Positions 54,455 to 63,810 of a stretch of DNA of 64,000 nt are shown here, piece after piece. How positions within the stretch are numbered: the stretch's first letter is position 1; each line of letters begins with the position of its first letter. Below the pieces are notes generated by a model. That model ran no database searches, was not told the DNA's origin, and saw only the letters and a list, made by a program, of their open reading frames with translations. The position numbers and the translations under genes were made by a program. Origin of the DNA: Nocardioides soli (GTDB lineage Bacteria; Actinomycetota; Actinomycetes; Propionibacteriales; Nocardioidaceae); contig NZ_JACHWR010000001.1 of assembly GCF_014191495.1 (NCBI RefSeq), positions 1,488,001 through 1,552,000 of the forward strand. Direction: 5' to 3'.

Positions 54455-56237
54455 GGTGACGTTGCCGAACTTCCCGGCCGAGATCCGGGCCCCGCAGGGC
54501 ACGTTGCCGGGCGTGTCGTCGTTCCAGGTGCACTTCGCCGATCACGACATCCTGACCGCGGGGGATGCGCCGGATGTGTTGGTGGCGATGAATCCGGCGG
54601 CGTTGCGGGCGAACCTGGGTGATCTGCCCCAGGGCGCGACGATCATCGTGGACACCCACGACTTCACCGCCCGGAACCTGACCAAGGCCGGGTATGAGTC
54701 GAACCCGCTGGACCTGCTGGGTGATGCGAACGACCCGCTGGGGGCGTTCGCGGTGCAGCCGGTGGACCTGACCGGGATGACGGTCGAGGCGGTCAAGGAG
54801 TTCGGCCTGTCCCGCAAGGACGCCGCCCGGGCGAAGAACATGTTCGCCCTCGGGCTGCTCTCGTGGATGTACGGCCGCCCGACCGAGCCCACCATCGCGT
54901 TCCTGGAGAAGCGGTTCGCGAAGGTCGAGGCGATCCGCGACGCGAACATCACCGCGTTCAAGGCCGGCTGGAACTTCGGGGAGACCACCGAGGCGTTCGT
55001 GGTCTCCTACGAGATCAAGCCCGCCCCGATGGCCCCGGGGGTCTACCGCAACATCACCGGCAACCTCGCCCTGGCCTACGGCCTGGTCGCCGGCGGCGTC
55101 CAGTCCGGGCTCCCGGTGTTCCTGGGCTCCTACCCGATCACCCCGGCCTCCGACATCCTCCACGAGCTGTCCAAGCACAAGGCCTTCGGCGTCACCACCT
55201 TGCAGGCCGAGGACGAGATCGCCGGCATCGGCTCCGCGATCGGCGCCTCCTTCGCCGGCTCCCTGGGCGTGACCACCACCTCCGGACCCGGGATCGCGCT
55301 GAAGTCCGAGGCCATCGGCCTGGCCGTGATGACCGAGCTCCCCCTAGTCGTCATCGACGTCCAACGCGGCGGCCCCTCCACGGGCCTGCCCACCAAGACC
55401 GAACAGGCCGACCTCCTCCAGGCCATGTACGGCCGCAACGGCGAGGCGCCGGTCCCGATCGTCGCGCCGCAGTCACCGGGCGACTGCTTCGACGCCGCCC
55501 TCGAGGCCGCCCGCATCGCCATCACCTACCGCACGCCCGTGATGCTGCTCTCCGACGGCTACCTCGCCAACGGCTCCGAACCCTGGCGGATCCCCGAGAT
55601 CGTCGACCTGCCGAAGATCGACCCGGCGTTCGCGACTGCCGAGGACCTGACCGAGGACGGGAAGTTCCAGCCGTACGCCCGCGACGCCGAGACGCTGGCG
55701 CGTCCCTGGGCGCCCCCGGGCATCGCCGGCCTCGAGCACCGCATCGGCGGCATCGAGAAGGCCGACATCACCGGCAACATCTCCTACGACCCCGCCAACC
55801 ACGACCTCATGGTCCGCACCCGCCAGGCCAAGATCGACCGGATCGCCGACTCCCTCCCCCCACTCGAGGTCGACGACCCCTCCGGCCCCCCAGGACACGG
55901 CAAGGCCAAGGTCCTCGTGATCGGCTGGGGCTCCACCTACGGCCCCATCGGCGCCGGCGTACGCCGCGTCCGCAAGGCCGGCCACCACGTCGCGCAGGTC
56001 CACCTGCGCCACCTCAACCCCTTCCCCCACGACCTCGGCGACATCCTCCACCGCTACGACAAGGTCCTCGTCCCCGAGATGAACCTCGGCCAACTCTCCC
56101 TCCTACTCCGCGGCAGATACCTCATCGACGCCATCGGCTACAACCAGATCAACGGCATGCCCCTCAAGGCCGCGGACCTGGAGCACCACATCCTCACCCA
56201 CCTCACCCACCTCAGCGAAGAACTGCGAGCCAACTGA
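54447..56237 (+). pseudogene. korA: korA 3' fragment (bulk of the alpha subunit)
   Basis: After the right target duplication the frame continues NDLVTLPNFPAEIRAPQGTLPG, then gamma-domain VHFADHDILTAGDAPDVLVAMNPAAL and the alpha domain with FLGSYPITPASDILHELSKH, TLQAEDEIAGIGSAIGASFAG and TTSGPGIALKSEAIGLAVMTELPLVVIDVQRGGPSTGLPT. All the expected thiamine- and subunit-contact segments are intact. There is no start codon with a ribosome-binding site at the new 5' end; GTG 54456 or ATG 54590 are the first in-frame options. Without the N-terminus the enzyme is probably inactive unless the element is lost. Confidence 0.9.
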
Positions 56238-56554
56238 TGACCTACGTGATCTCCCAAGGGTGCATCGATCTCAAGGACCGTGCCTGCGTGGACGAGTGCC
56301 CCGTCGACTGCATCTACGAAGGCCCGCGGATGCTCTACATCCACCCCGACGAGTGCGTCGACTGCGGCGCCTGCGAGCCCGTCTGCCCCGTCGAGGCGAT
56401 CGCGTACGAGGACGACCTGCCCAGCGAGTCGGCGGGCTACCTCGCGATCAACGCGGAGGTGTTCGCCGACCTCGGCTCGCCGGGCGGAGCCGCGGGCGCC
56501 GGCATGATGCCCGCCGACCACCCGCTCGTGGCGGCCGCGCAGGCATCGGCATGA
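56237..56554 (+). CDS. fdxA: Seven-iron ferredoxin
   Basis: A 105-residue ferredoxin with the 7Fe pattern: C9, C17, C21 and C25 (C-x7-C-x3-CP), then C40, C43, C46 and C50, for one [3Fe-4S] and one [4Fe-4S] cluster. It would accept the low-potential electrons of the Kor enzyme. Its ATG shares one base with the korA stop (TGATG) and its stop overlaps the korB start (ATGA), so ferredoxin is embedded between the two enzyme subunits. The 45-residue tail after the last cysteine is longer than in short clostridial ferredoxins but normal for FdxA. Confidence 0.93.
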   Translation: MTYVISQGCIDLKDRACVDECPVDCIYEGPRMLYIHPDECVDCGACEPVCPVEAIAYEDDLPSESAGYLAINAEVFADLGSPGGAAGAGMMPADHPLVAAAQASA

Positions 56555-57552
56555 CCGCCACCGGGCTTCCGTTCCCCGGACTCCGATCGGGTGTCGAGCT
56601 GGTCCCCACCACCGACCAGCCCCAGACCGGCAAGGACTTCACCTCCGACCAAGAGGTCCGCTGGTGCCCGGGCTGCGGCGACTACGCCGTCCTCAAGGCC
56701 GTCCAGGGCTTCCTGCCCGACCTCGGCCTGCGCCGCGAGAACATCGTCTTCGTCTCCGGCATCGGCTGCTCCAGCCGGTTCCCCTACTACCTCGACACCT
56801 ACGGCATGCACTCGATCCACGGACGCGCACCCTCGATCGCCACCGGCATCGCGACCGCCCGCGAAGACCTCTCCGTCTGGGTCGTCACCGGCGACGGCGA
56901 CGCCCTCTCCATCGGCGGCAACCACCTCATCCACGCGCTGCGCCGCAACGTCAACATGACGATCCTGCTGTTCAACAACCGGATCTACGGCCTGACCAAG
57001 GGCCAGTACTCCCCCACGTCCGAGGCCGGCAAGATCACCAAGTCCACCCCCATGGGCTCCCTCGACCACCCCTTCAACCCCGTCTCCCTCGCGCTGGGCG
57101 CCGAAGCCACCTTCGTCGCCCGCACCATCGACTCCGACCGCAAACACCTCACCACCGTCCTCTCCGCGGCCGCCGCCCACCGCGGCACGTCGCTGGTGGA
57201 GATCTACCAGAACTGCCCCATCTTCAACGACGGCGCCTTCGACACCCTCAAGGGCGCCGACGCCACCGAGCAACTGCTCCGCCTCGAACCCGGTGTCCAG
57301 GTCACCGCCCACGGCCACACCTGGGCCCACGACCCCACCGAGCCCGACCCCACCTGGCAGTTCGCCCTCTCCCGGCTCGACACCGATCCCCACACACCCA
57401 CCCCCATCGGCATCTTCCGCCAGGTCGAGCGCCCCACCTACGACGACCAGGCCCGCGCCCAGCTCGCCACCGCCCGGCAGGCCGCACCCGGTGAGCCGAC
57501 CGACCGTCTCGCCGCCCTCATCGGCAGTGGCGACACGTGGATGGTCAACTGA
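56551..57552 (+). CDS. korB: 2-oxoacid:ferredoxin oxidoreductase beta subunit
   Basis: A 333-residue thiamine-diphosphate subunit: EVRWCPGCGDYAVLKAVQGFLPDLG with the CPGCG motif, GIGCSSRFPYYLDTYGMHSIHGRAPSIATGIA, the ThDP/Mg motif VVTGDGDALSIGGNHLIHALRRNVN and FNNRIYGLTKGQYSPTSE. The YGLTKGQ.SPTS and ST(P)MG segments are usual in the 2-oxoglutarate-type enzymes of actinobacteria, but a different 2-oxoacid cannot be excluded, since the set shares its promoter region with the catabolic operon. It needs the interrupted KorA to work. Confidence 0.93.
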   Translation: MTATGLPFPGLRSGVELVPTTDQPQTGKDFTSDQEVRWCPGCGDYAVLKAVQGFLPDLGLRRENIVFVSGIGCSSRFPYYLDTYGMHSIHGRAPSIATGIATAREDLSVWVVTGDGDALSIGGNHLIHALRRNVNMTILLFNNRIYGLTKGQYSPTSEAGKITKSTPMGSLDHPFNPVSLALGAEATFVARTIDSDRKHLTTVLSAAAAHRGTSLVEIYQNCPIFNDGAFDTLKGADATEQLLRLEPGVQVTAHGHTWAHDPTEPDPTWQFALSRLDTDPHTPTPIGIFRQVERPTYDDQARAQLATARQAAPGEPTDRLAALIGSGDTWMVN

Positions 57553-57605
57553 GGCACCGAAGACGCAACGCGCAGGGTGCATCGCAGGTCGAGTAAGGAG
57601 TAGAA

Positions 57606-58703
57606 GTGTCTGTTGTCCCGATCCGAGCCGTTCAACCGTCGACGAGCATCGACCGGTCGTGGGTGGAGCACGCCATCCACTGCCTGCGCGCCGACGAGGC
57701 GCGCAGCGCGGACACTCACATGGTCAAGCTGCCCACCGGCGACGACGCGTCCGCGCTGATCTACCTCAAGGACGAGTCGACCCATCCGACGGGCAGCCTC
57801 AAGCACCGGCTGGCGCGGTCGCTGTTCCTGTACGCGATCTGCACCGGCGACATCGGCCCCACCACCACGGTCGTCGAGGCCTCCAGCGGCTCCACGGCCA
57901 TCAGCGAGGCGTACTTCGCCCGGCTGATCGGGGTGCCGTTCGTGGCCGTCATCGCACGCTCCACGAGCCCGGCCAAGGTGGCCCTGATCGAGCGGGAGGG
58001 CGGCCGGTGCGAGTTCGTCGATCGCGCCGACGAGGTGTACGACGCCGCCAGGCTCCTCGCGGAGAGCGTCGGGGGCCACTACATGGACCAGTTCACGAAC
58101 GCGGAGCGGGCCACCGACTGGCGCGGCAACAACAACATCGCGGAGTCGATCTTCGAGCAGCTGACCGAGGAGCCGTTCCCGATCCCCGACTGGGTCGTGG
58201 TCGGCGCCGGCACGGGCGGGACCAGCTCCACCATCGGGCGCTACCTGCGCTACCGCGGCCACGAGACCCGCCTCGCGGTCGTGGACCCGGACGGGTCGGC
58301 GTTCCTCCCGTCGTACGCCGGCGAGGGGACCACCGCTCCCGGATCACGGATCGAGGGGATCGGCCGGCCTCGCGTGGAGCCGTCGTTCCTGCCCCACGTG
58401 ATCGACCGGATGATGCGGATCCCGGACGCCGCGTCCGTCGCCGCCATGCGCTTCCTCGGCGATCGCGTCGGCCTGCGTGCCGGGCCGTCCACCGGGACCA
58501 ATCTCTACGGCGCGCTCCGGCTGGCCTGCGAGATGCACGAGCGCGGGCAGCGCGGCAGCATCGTGACGCTGATGTGCGATCGATCCGATCGCTACGACGC
58601 GACGTTCGACGACGACGACTGGCTCCGGCAGCAGGGGCTGGACTTCGAGCCCTACCTCGAGGTCGTCGAGACGGCGTGGACCACGCAGACCTGGATCGGC
58701 TGA
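57606..58703 (+). CDS. PLP-dependent cysteine synthase/desulfhydrase-family enzyme
   Basis: A 365-residue fold-type II PLP enzyme. The Schiff-base lysine is K66 in [18 protein letters not shown]; the phosphate-binding loop is [18 protein letters not shown], and [14 protein letters not shown] corresponds to the substrate-carboxylate loop. The SLKHRLA context is that of the actinobacterial Cds1-like L-cysteine desulfhydrase group rather than CysK. GTG 57606 has AAGGAG upstream. It lies 53 bases after korB and might be read through from the same promoter; a sulfur supply role for iron-sulfur or Mo enzymes is only a guess. Confidence 0.8.
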   Translation: MSVVPIRAVQPSTSIDRSWVEHAIHCLRADEARSADTHMVKLPTGDDASALIYLKDESTHPTGSLKHRLARSLFLYAICTGDIGPTTTVVEASSGSTAISEAYFARLIGVPFVAVIARSTSPAKVALIEREGGRCEFVDRADEVYDAARLLAESVGGHYMDQFTNAERATDWRGNNNIAESIFEQLTEEPFPIPDWVVVGAGTGGTSSTIGRYLRYRGHETRLAVVDPDGSAFLPSYAGEGTTAPGSRIEGIGRPRVEPSFLPHVIDRMMRIPDAASVAAMRFLGDRVGLRAGPSTGTNLYGALRLACEMHERGQRGSIVTLMCDRSDRYDATFDDDDWLRQQGLDFEPYLEVVETAWTTQTWIG

Positions 58704-58771
58704 CCGCCTCGAAGCGGAACCCCGCGGCCGACTCGTGCGTTCGACCGGGTGAACGACGAGAGGACACGACC

Positions 58772-59050
58772 ATGCAGTGCCCCACCGACGGCACCATCCT
58801 GGTGATGAGCGAACGCAGCGGCATCGAGATCGACTACTGCCCGAGCTGTCGGGGCGTGTGGCTCGACCGCGGCGAGCTCGACAAGCTCATCGAGCGCTCG
58901 CTGACCCAGCCGGCACCCCAGCCCGCGCCGCCGCAGGCCCAGCAGTCCTACCAGCAGCCGCACCAGCAGTCCTATCAGCAGCCCTACCAGCAGGGCGGCT
59001 ACTACAAGAAGAAGCGCAAGGAGAGCTGGCTCAGCGAGCTCTTCGACTGA
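58772..59050 (+). CDS. Small TFIIB-type zinc-ribbon protein with a Gln/Tyr-rich tail
   Basis: A 92-residue protein with the zf-TFIIB pattern: MQCPTDGTILVMSERSGIEI, then DYCPSCRGVWLDRGELDKLI (C3, C23 and C26; the usual second cysteine of the first pair is replaced by D6, so three cysteines plus an acidic residue may hold the metal). The tail from about residue 45 is low complexity, with QQSYQQPHQQSYQQPYQQ, then a basic KKKRKE cluster and a short helical end. Function unknown. Confidence 0.8.
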   Translation: MQCPTDGTILVMSERSGIEIDYCPSCRGVWLDRGELDKLIERSLTQPAPQPAPPQAQQSYQQPHQQSYQQPYQQGGYYKKKRKESWLSELFD

Positions 59051-59098
59051 CGGTCCCTGGCGCCGGGTCCGTCGCGTCGGGTCCGTAGGGTCGGGCGG

Positions 59099-59782
59099 GT
59101 GGAGTACGTCGAGATCGCCCGAGCCGAGTCCGAGCGCGGCGAGCTGGTGCTGCGCGAGCGCCGGTCCGAGGCCGGTTCGAGCGCGCTCGAGCTGCGCGCC
59201 AACGGCGTGTTCGTCATGGACACGCTCGAGGTGAGCACCGAGCAGGCCCTGGCGAGCGGCGCGCTGGCGACCGTCGACGACCCCCGCGCGGTGTTCGTGG
59301 GCGGCCTCGGCCTCGGGTTCACCATGCACGAGGTGCTCGCCGACAGCCGCGTCGAGAAGGTCGCGGTCGTGGAGATCGAGCAGGCCTTGGTCGACTGGAT
59401 GCGCGACGGCACGATCCCCCACGGGCCCGCGATGCTGGCCGACGAGCGGGTGACGATCGTGGTGGCCGACGTCGCGGTCGCGCTCGCCGAGGCCGCGCCC
59501 GCGTCGTACGACCTGGTGCTGCTCGACGTCGACAACGGGCCCGGCTACCTGGTGCACGAGGTCAACGCGGCGCTCTACGAGGAGCCGTTCCTCCGGGCCG
59601 CGCGGCGGGCGCTGCGCCCCGGCGGCGTCCTCGCGGTCTGGTCCGCCGCGGACTCCCCCGAGCTGGCCGAGCAGCTGCGCGCGGCGTTCGGCAACGTCCA
59701 GGGCCAGGCGCACGACGTGCTGCTCCAGGATCGCGACGAGCAGTACTGGCTGTTCGTGTCGCGGGTAACGTCCGAGGCATGA
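59099..59782 (+). CDS. Spermidine-synthase-like SAM-dependent methyltransferase-fold protein
   Basis: A 227-residue Rossmann-fold protein related to polyamine aminopropyltransferases: [17 protein letters not shown] (motif I, about residues 64-80), [13 protein letters not shown] for the ribose-binding acid, and [18 protein letters not shown] around residue 140. It lacks the N-terminal beta-barrel of full spermidine synthases and the usual D-x-x-D-P substrate motif, so the donor and acceptor are uncertain. GTG 59099; it overlaps fumC by four bases (ATGA). Confidence 0.8.
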   Translation: MEYVEIARAESERGELVLRERRSEAGSSALELRANGVFVMDTLEVSTEQALASGALATVDDPRAVFVGGLGLGFTMHEVLADSRVEKVAVVEIEQALVDWMRDGTIPHGPAMLADERVTIVVADVAVALAEAAPASYDLVLLDVDNGPGYLVHEVNAALYEEPFLRAARRALRPGGVLAVWSAADSPELAEQLRAAFGNVQGQAHDVLLQDRDEQYWLFVSRVTSEA

Positions 59783-61182
59783 GCGACTCCGTGATCAGCG
59801 ACGCAGCCTTCCGGGTCGAGCACGACAGCATGGGCGAGGTCCGGGTGCCGGCGGCGGCGCTGTGGCGGGCGCAGACCCAGCGCGCGGTGGAGAACTTCCC
59901 GATCAGCGGCACGCCGATCGAGCCGGCGCTGATCCACGCGATCGGCCGGGTCAAGTCCGCCGCGGCGCGGGTCAACGGCGAGCTGGGCATCCTCGACCCC
60001 GCGCAGACGGACGCGATCGTCGGTGCGGCCGAGTCGGTGGTGGCCGGCGAGCACGACGACCAGTTCCCGATCGACGTCTTCCAGACCGGGTCGGGCACCA
60101 GCTCCAACATGAACGCCAACGAGGTCGTCGCCACGCTGGCGCAGCGATCCGGCACCGACGTACACCCCAACGACCACGTGAACGCGAGCCAGTCGAGCAA
60201 CGACACGTTCCCGACCGCGATCCACGTGGCCGCCGCCCTCGCGGTCGTCGACGACCTGCTGCCGGCCCTCGACGTCCTGGCCGGCAGCCTGGAGCGCAAG
60301 GCCGACGAGTTCGCGGGCCTCGTGAAGTCCGGCCGCACGCACCTGATGGACGCGACGCCGGTGCTGCTCGGTCAGGAGTTCGGCGGGTACGCCGCGACCG
60401 TGCGGTACGCCGCCGAGCGACTCGAGTCCGTGCTGCCCCGGGTCCGTGAGTTGCCGCTGGGCGGCACCGCGGTCGGCACCGGGATCAACACCCCGCCGGG
60501 CTTCGCCGAGCGCGTGATCGCGGTGCTCGGCGAGGCGAGCGGCCAGCCGTTCACCGAGGCGCGCAACCACTTCGAGGCCCAGGGCACCCGCGACTCGCTC
60601 GTGGAGCTGAGCGGCGTGCTGCGCACCTACGCCGTCGGGCTCACCAAGATCTGCAACGACCTGCGCTGGATGGCCTCGGGCCCGACGACCGGGCTCGCCG
60701 AGATCCACCTGCCCGACCTGCAGCCCGGGTCGAGCATCATGCCGGGCAAGGTCAATCCGGTGCTGCCCGAGGCGACGCTGATGGTCTGCTTCCAGGTCGT
60801 CGGCAACGACGCCGCGGTGGCCGCCGCCGGCGCCAGCGGCAGCTTCGAGCTCAACGTCGCGATGCCGGTGATCGCCCGCAACGTGCTGGAGTCGGTGCGC
60901 CTGCTCGCGGCGTCCTCACGGCTGCTCGCCGAGCGCTGCGTCGACGGCATCACCGCGAACGCCGACCGGATGCGGCAGTACGCCGAGTCCTCGCCCTCGG
61001 TCGTCACCCCGCTGAACCGCTACCTCGGCTACGAGGCCGCCGCCATGATCGCGAAGCGGGCGCTGGCCGACGGCGCCACGATCCGGGAGACCGTGATCGC
61101 GATGGGTTACGTCGAGCGCGGCGAGCTCACCGAGGCCCAGCTCGACGCGGCGCTCGACGTGGAGTCCATGACGCACCCGTAG
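59779..61182 (+). CDS. fumC: Fumarate hydratase, class II
   Basis: A 467-residue class II fumarase of the aspartase/fumarase superfamily. Signature [11 protein letters not shown] begins at residue 317, with the catalytic serine loop at S318-S319; [14 protein letters not shown] and [17 protein letters not shown] are the other conserved regions. It duplicates the reaction of the iron-sulfur enzyme at 21398 but is oxygen-stable. Its ATG overlaps the preceding methyltransferase-fold gene. Confidence 0.97.
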   Translation: MSDSVISDAAFRVEHDSMGEVRVPAAALWRAQTQRAVENFPISGTPIEPALIHAIGRVKSAAARVNGELGILDPAQTDAIVGAAESVVAGEHDDQFPIDVFQTGSGTSSNMNANEVVATLAQRSGTDVHPNDHVNASQSSNDTFPTAIHVAAALAVVDDLLPALDVLAGSLERKADEFAGLVKSGRTHLMDATPVLLGQEFGGYAATVRYAAERLESVLPRVRELPLGGTAVGTGINTPPGFAERVIAVLGEASGQPFTEARNHFEAQGTRDSLVELSGVLRTYAVGLTKICNDLRWMASGPTTGLAEIHLPDLQPGSSIMPGKVNPVLPEATLMVCFQVVGNDAAVAAAGASGSFELNVAMPVIARNVLESVRLLAASSRLLAERCVDGITANADRMRQYAESSPSVVTPLNRYLGYEAAAMIAKRALADGATIRETVIAMGYVERGELTEAQLDAALDVESMTHP

Positions 61183-61183
61183 G

Positions 61184-61262
61184 ACTTCTCGGGCAATCCC
61201 TGACGTTCTGGGGTGTTGCACCGCCCGAGAAGTGCGGGGATACCCGGTGGACCGGGTATCCC
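61184..61262. terminator. Two hairpins between convergent fumC and the transglycosylase-like gene
   Basis: The first pairs ACTTCTCGGGC (61184-61194) with its complement (61223-61233). The second is a perfect stem of 12 bases, GGGATACCCGGT (61237-61248) with 61251-61262, around a 2-base loop, ending 10 bases from the stop of the leftward gene. They probably terminate transcription from both directions. Confidence 0.6.
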
Positions 61263-61272
61263 TGCAGGACGG

Positions 61273-61947
61273 TCAGTACCAGCCGTGCGACTGCGAGTGT
61301 CCCCAGGCACCGCACGGGCTGCCGTACCGGTCCTGGATGTAGCCGAGGCCCCAGGTGATCTGGGTGACCGGGTTGGACGCCCAGTCGGGGCCGGCGGAGG
61401 CCATCTTGGAGCCGGGCAGCGACTGCGGGATGCCGTGCGCGCCGGAGGAGGGGTTGTGAGCGGCGGGGTTCCAGTTGCTCTCGCGCGTCCACAATGAGTC
61501 CAGGCAGCCGAACTGGTCGCCGGAGAAGCCGAACTGCGGCAGCAGCGCCCGGGCGATGTCGCGCGGGTCGCCGTCGGTCACGTCCACGGACGCGGTGCGC
61601 GCCGGCCCGCTGTCGACGGAGAGCGCGCTGACCTTGTCCGGGTCGGCCTCGCGCCGGCGATCGGCCGCGCGGGAGACGACCTCGCGGTCCGCGAGCGCGG
61701 CCGCCGCGGCCCGCTCGTCGCTCGACGTGCCGGCGAGGCCGCCGGTGATGTCGCTGCCGAGGTCCTGGGCCGTGGTCGTCATCTGCGCGGGCGTGCCGAG
61801 GAGGCCGCCGGCGACGGAGATACCGGTGACGGCGGCGGCGACCGAGGTCATCACCAGTCCGGTGCGCAGCGCCTTCGTGGGCGCGCTGCGCAGGGTCGGC
61901 TCGGGGACGCTCCGGTGCTTCGGGACGTACTTCGTGCGCTTCGACAA
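61273..61947 (-). CDS. Secreted or membrane-anchored lytic-transglycosylase-like protein
   Basis: A 224-residue protein: basic N-terminus (SKRTKYVPKHR), a hydrophobic segment (about residues 29-51) acting as signal or anchor, an Ala/Glu/Arg-rich helical middle, and a C-terminal SLT-like domain with LDSLWTRESNWNPAAHNPSSGAHGIPQSLPGSKM (catalytic E156) and TQITWGLGYIQDRYGSPCGAW. It would act on peptidoglycan. The start is a TTG at 61947 without a clear ribosome-binding site, chosen because the KRTKYVPKHR segment is family-like; internal GTG/ATG codons near residue 32 are alternatives. The 236 bases upstream (61948-62183) hold no riboswitch I could recognise. Confidence 0.78.
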   Translation of the reverse strand: MSKRTKYVPKHRSVPEPTLRSAPTKALRTGLVMTSVAAAVTGISVAGGLLGTPAQMTTTAQDLGSDITGGLAGTSSDERAAAAALADREVVSRAADRRREADPDKVSALSVDSGPARTASVDVTDGDPRDIARALLPQFGFSGDQFGCLDSLWTRESNWNPAAHNPSSGAHGIPQSLPGSKMASAGPDWASNPVTQITWGLGYIQDRYGSPCGAWGHSQSHGWY

Positions 61948-62183
61948 GGCTCGCTGACTCGGGGTAGACGACTCGGGGCAGGCGATCCGGCTGGACCGGC
62001 GACGACGCTGTCGAAGGTCACGAAGAGATCACGAGCCACCCTGCCGGACGGAGCAGGTGGTTGCAAACCGAACTGCCTAACCAGTCGGGAGAAAGTCGCC
62101 GGCGGCCACCTCCCCTGTCACAGCAGCCACAGATGCCTCAGCAGCACCGGGGCGGCCCGGCGGTCCGGGGTACCGATCGGCAC

Positions 62184-63542
62184 TCAGACCGTCATGTTCT
62201 CCAACATCTCGGTCACCAGGGCGGCGATCGGCGACCGCTCGGAGCGGGTCAGCGTGACGTGGGCGAACAGCGGGTGTCCCTTGAGCTTCTCGACCACGGC
62301 GACCACACCGTCGTGCCGCCCGACCCGCAGGTTGTCCCGCTGCGCGACGTCGTGGGTGAGCACCACCTTGGAGTTGGCACCGATCCGGGACAGCACGGTC
62401 AGCAGCACGTTGCGCTCCAGCGACTGCGCCTCGTCGACGATGACGAAGGCGTCGTGCAGCGACCGGCCCCGGATGTGGGTCAGCGGGAGCACCTCGAGCA
62501 TGCCGCGGTCGAGCACCTCGTCGATGACCTCACGGGTCGTGATCGCCCCGAGGGTGTCGAAGACCGCCTGCGCCCAGGGCGACATCTTCTCCGACTCCGA
62601 GCCGGGCAGGTAGCCGAGCTCCTGGCCGCCGACGGCGAACAGCGGCCGGAACACCACGACCCGCTGGTGCTGACGCCGCTCCATCACCGCCTCGAGGCCG
62701 GCGCACAGCGCGAGCGCGGACTTGCCGGTGCCGGCGCGGCCGCCGAGCGAGACGATCCCGACCTCCGGGTCGAGCAGCATCTCCAGCGCGACCCGCTGCT
62801 CGGCGGAGCGGCCGTGGATGCCGAACGCCTCCCGGTCGCCGCGCACCAGGTGCACGTGCTTGTCGGGGCCGACCCGGCCCAACGCCGTACCGCGCTCGGA
62901 GAGCAGCACCAGCCCGTGGTGGCACGGCAGGTCCCGCGCGGCCTCGAGGTCGAGGACGCCGTCGTCGTACAGCTCGTCGAGATCGGCGGCCGCGACCTCG
63001 AGCTCGGCCATGCCGGAGTAGCCGGTGTCGGAGTCACTGACGGCCTCGGCGCGGTACTCCTCGGCGTCGAGTCCGACCGCGGACGCCTTGATCCGCAGCG
63101 GCAGGTCCTTGGAGACGAGCGTGACCGCGTGGCCCTCGTTGGCGAGGTTGCGGGCGACCGCGAGGATGCGCGTGTCGTTGTCACCGAGGCGGAAGCCCGA
63201 CGGCAGCGACTCGGGGTCGGTGTGGTTGAGCTCGACCCGGATCGTGCCGCCCTCGTCGCCGACCGGCACCGGCTCGTCGAGCCGGCCGTGGGTGATCCGC
63301 AGCTCGTCGAGCATCCGCAGCGCCGTACGGGCGAAGAAGCCCAGCTCGGGGTGGTGCCGCTTGCCCTCGAGCTCGGTGATCACCACGACCGGGAGCACGA
63401 CCTCGTGCTCGGCGAAGCGCCGCAGGGCGCCCGGGTCGGCCAGCAGCACGCTGGTGTCCAGGACGAAGGTGCGGACGGCGGGCGGTGTCGCTCGATCGGC
63501 AGTGGTGGCGGAGCGCTGTGACTTCTGAGCCTGGGTCGGCAC
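62184..63542 (-). CDS. PIN domain-PhoH ATPase (PhoH2-type)
   Basis: A 452-residue two-domain protein. The N-terminal PIN ribonuclease domain (about residues 24-150) has the acidic D29 in VLDTSVLL, E57 in ITELEG and acidic GDNDTRI. The PhoH ATPase (about 240-445) has Walker [10 protein letters not shown] at 267-275, Walker B VIVDEAQS near residue 372, and [29 protein letters not shown]. PhoH2 proteins unwind and cleave RNA in vitro. Start GTG 63542. It is encoded downstream of the isoprenyl transferase on the same strand. Confidence 0.94.
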   Translation of the reverse strand: MPTQAQKSQRSATTADRATPPAVRTFVLDTSVLLADPGALRRFAEHEVVLPVVVITELEGKRHHPELGFFARTALRMLDELRITHGRLDEPVPVGDEGGTIRVELNHTDPESLPSGFRLGDNDTRILAVARNLANEGHAVTLVSKDLPLRIKASAVGLDAEEYRAEAVSDSDTGYSGMAELEVAAADLDELYDDGVLDLEAARDLPCHHGLVLLSERGTALGRVGPDKHVHLVRGDREAFGIHGRSAEQRVALEMLLDPEVGIVSLGGRAGTGKSALALCAGLEAVMERRQHQRVVVFRPLFAVGGQELGYLPGSESEKMSPWAQAVFDTLGAITTREVIDEVLDRGMLEVLPLTHIRGRSLHDAFVIVDEAQSLERNVLLTVLSRIGANSKVVLTHDVAQRDNLRVGRHDGVVAVVEKLKGHPLFAHVTLTRSERSPIAALVTEMLENMTV

Positions 63543-63656
63543 GATGACACCCCTTCAGCAGGCCGGCGGGCACTCCGCGTCCGGCCATCTGCTCACTCTG
63601 ATGGACCGGAACGAGCCCGAGGGCCGGAGTGCCGGCTCCCGGTCGCGCACCCGCGA

Positions 63657-63739
63657 GGGGGATCCCCCCGATGGTGTGCTGTGCAGTCGTGAATGCTCAC
63701 GAACGGGCCTCCCGATACGGGGAGCTTCCCCACTCCCCG
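63657..63739. other. Palindromes in the gap upstream of the phoH-type gene
   Basis: This part of the 268-base gap (63543-63810) contains a perfect 12-base palindrome GGGGGATCCCCC (63657-63668) and a hairpin CGGGGAG (63718-63724)/CTCCCCG (63733-63739). The hairpin could terminate the leftward isoprenyl transferase transcript; the palindrome may be an operator of the phoH-type gene. Neither assignment is firm, and no coding region is seen in the gap. Confidence 0.35.
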
Positions 63740-63810
63740 ATACCCGCGAACGTACGCCGCGGCCCCACGGGTTCCGGGACGACACGCCCGAACGGACGGT
63801 GAAGGCTCGG

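Noticed and set aside
54447-56237. Functional truncated KorA expressed from an internal start
   Set aside because: No start codon with a ribosome-binding site follows the element, and the lost N-terminus contains the conserved RFAGDSGDG segment. It is more likely inactive.
61948-62183. Possible c-di-AMP (ydaO) riboswitch before the transglycosylase-like gene
   Set aside because: Such riboswitches often precede cell-wall hydrolase genes in actinobacteria, but I could not find the conserved core segments or pairing pattern in these 236 bases.
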